Below, piece by piece: positions 63,745 through 64,000 of a stretch of 64,000 nt of DNA. The stretch comes from Chitinophaga pinensis (GTDB taxonomy: Bacteria; Bacteroidota; Bacteroidia; Chitinophagales; Chitinophagaceae), in assembly GCA_945878115.1 (NCBI GenBank), contig CAMDVD010000001.1, forward strand, positions 165,872 to 229,871, read 5' to 3'. Position 1 is the stretch's first letter, and every line of letters begins with the position of its first letter. Position numbers and translations under genes: made by a program. The notes below the pieces were generated by a model. The model was given only the letters and a program-made list of their open reading frames with translations. It did no database searches and was not told the DNA's origin.

Positions 63745-64000
63745 GTAGACAGGTATGTAAATGAACTCAAGCTTATTGAACCATAACCTAGTGACGAGAA
63801 TGCGGTATGGAAAATGTCCTATAACACACGCTAAAAAGTAATTTCGGCGAAATCATTATCTATCTTCTTTTCATTCTTCTTCTTTTAGTTCTTAATCCAT
63901 ACTGTCTACCTTTAATCCCTGCCTGTGTTTGCACACAAACCTTTGGCGGTCATGGCATCTCGGATTTCCAAAAATAAAATTTCCCAATACGGGAACTACG

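Noticed and set aside
63880..63998. Minus-strand frame encoding EIRDAMTAKGLCANTGRD near the window end
   Set aside because: Protein-like but closed by an in-frame stop at the window edge and unassignable; insufficient evidence for a gene.

Overview
The window is a chromosomal segment of an AT-rich (roughly 37% GC by eye) member of the Bacteroidota, probably Chitinophagales/Saprospiria-like. The evidence is the division cluster order murD-ftsW-murG-murC-ftsQ-ftsA-ftsZ with Bacteroidota-style long FtsA/FtsZ tails, at least eight secreted proteins with type IX secretion (T9SS) C-terminal sorting domains, DUF2480, DUF5916 and CotH families, promoters of the Bacteroidetes type (TTG-N19/20-TAnnTTTG), and starts preceded by A-rich leaders instead of clear Shine-Dalgarno sequences.

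Layout. 1-9660: the 3' part of the dcw cluster, all on the plus strand, closed by a good intrinsic terminator. 9660-11250: a small accessory stretch with a palindromic repeat, a DUF1287 protein and an intact ParD/ParE-like toxin-antitoxin pair. 11400-17210: a transglutaminase-fold protein whose catalytic Cys is replaced by Ser, then (minus strand) RicT/PSP1, HolB and an SPFH protein. 17380-18090: a HigBA-like pair whose toxin has lost its N-terminus at a palindromic repeat. 18100-32640: a secretome island on the minus strand: two near-duplicate T9SS proteins, a 1762-residue SBBP/beta-helix protein with a heptanucleotide repeat in its signal-peptide region, and two CotH-kinase proteins. 33140-36000: DUF2480, lytic transglycosylase, RarA. 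36170-44040: mixed housekeeping and accessory genes (Crp/Fnr regulator, SCO, TlpA-like thioredoxin, PyrD, TerC, 3-hydroxybutyrate dehydrogenase) with two further toxin-like modules whose first or toxin gene carries in-frame stops. 44100-46710: hydrolase and GT-C membrane protein. 46848-52830: a tight seven-gene minus-strand operon: ECF sigma, anti-sigma, CnrX/Spy-like periplasmic protein, MbnP, MbnH-type di-haem enzyme, YHYH protein, sulfatase. 52882-63744: repeat elements, K+ channel, DinB protein, thiolase, DUF5916, TonB-dependent receptor, a T9SS protein, and two poorly conserved or damaged membrane-protein genes.

How the genes work together. The dcw genes make and polymerise peptidoglycan precursors at the division septum. 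The ECF operon looks like a metal-sensing regulatory trio (same architecture as CnrH/CnrY/CnrX) driving copper-linked secreted proteins. The T9SS proteins form the surface or secreted repertoire, one of which may be phase variable through a heptamer repeat. Several accessory modules are decaying: at least two toxin genes and one toxin-like gene are broken while their small partner genes remain open.

The most rewarding observations are the ECF/CnrX-like/MbnP-MbnH/YHYH/sulfatase operon, the heptamer repeat that could switch the signal peptide of the giant T9SS protein on and off, the recombination mosaic of the T9SS paralogues, and a 255-bp MITE-like element with terminal inverted repeats and a 7-bp flanking duplication.
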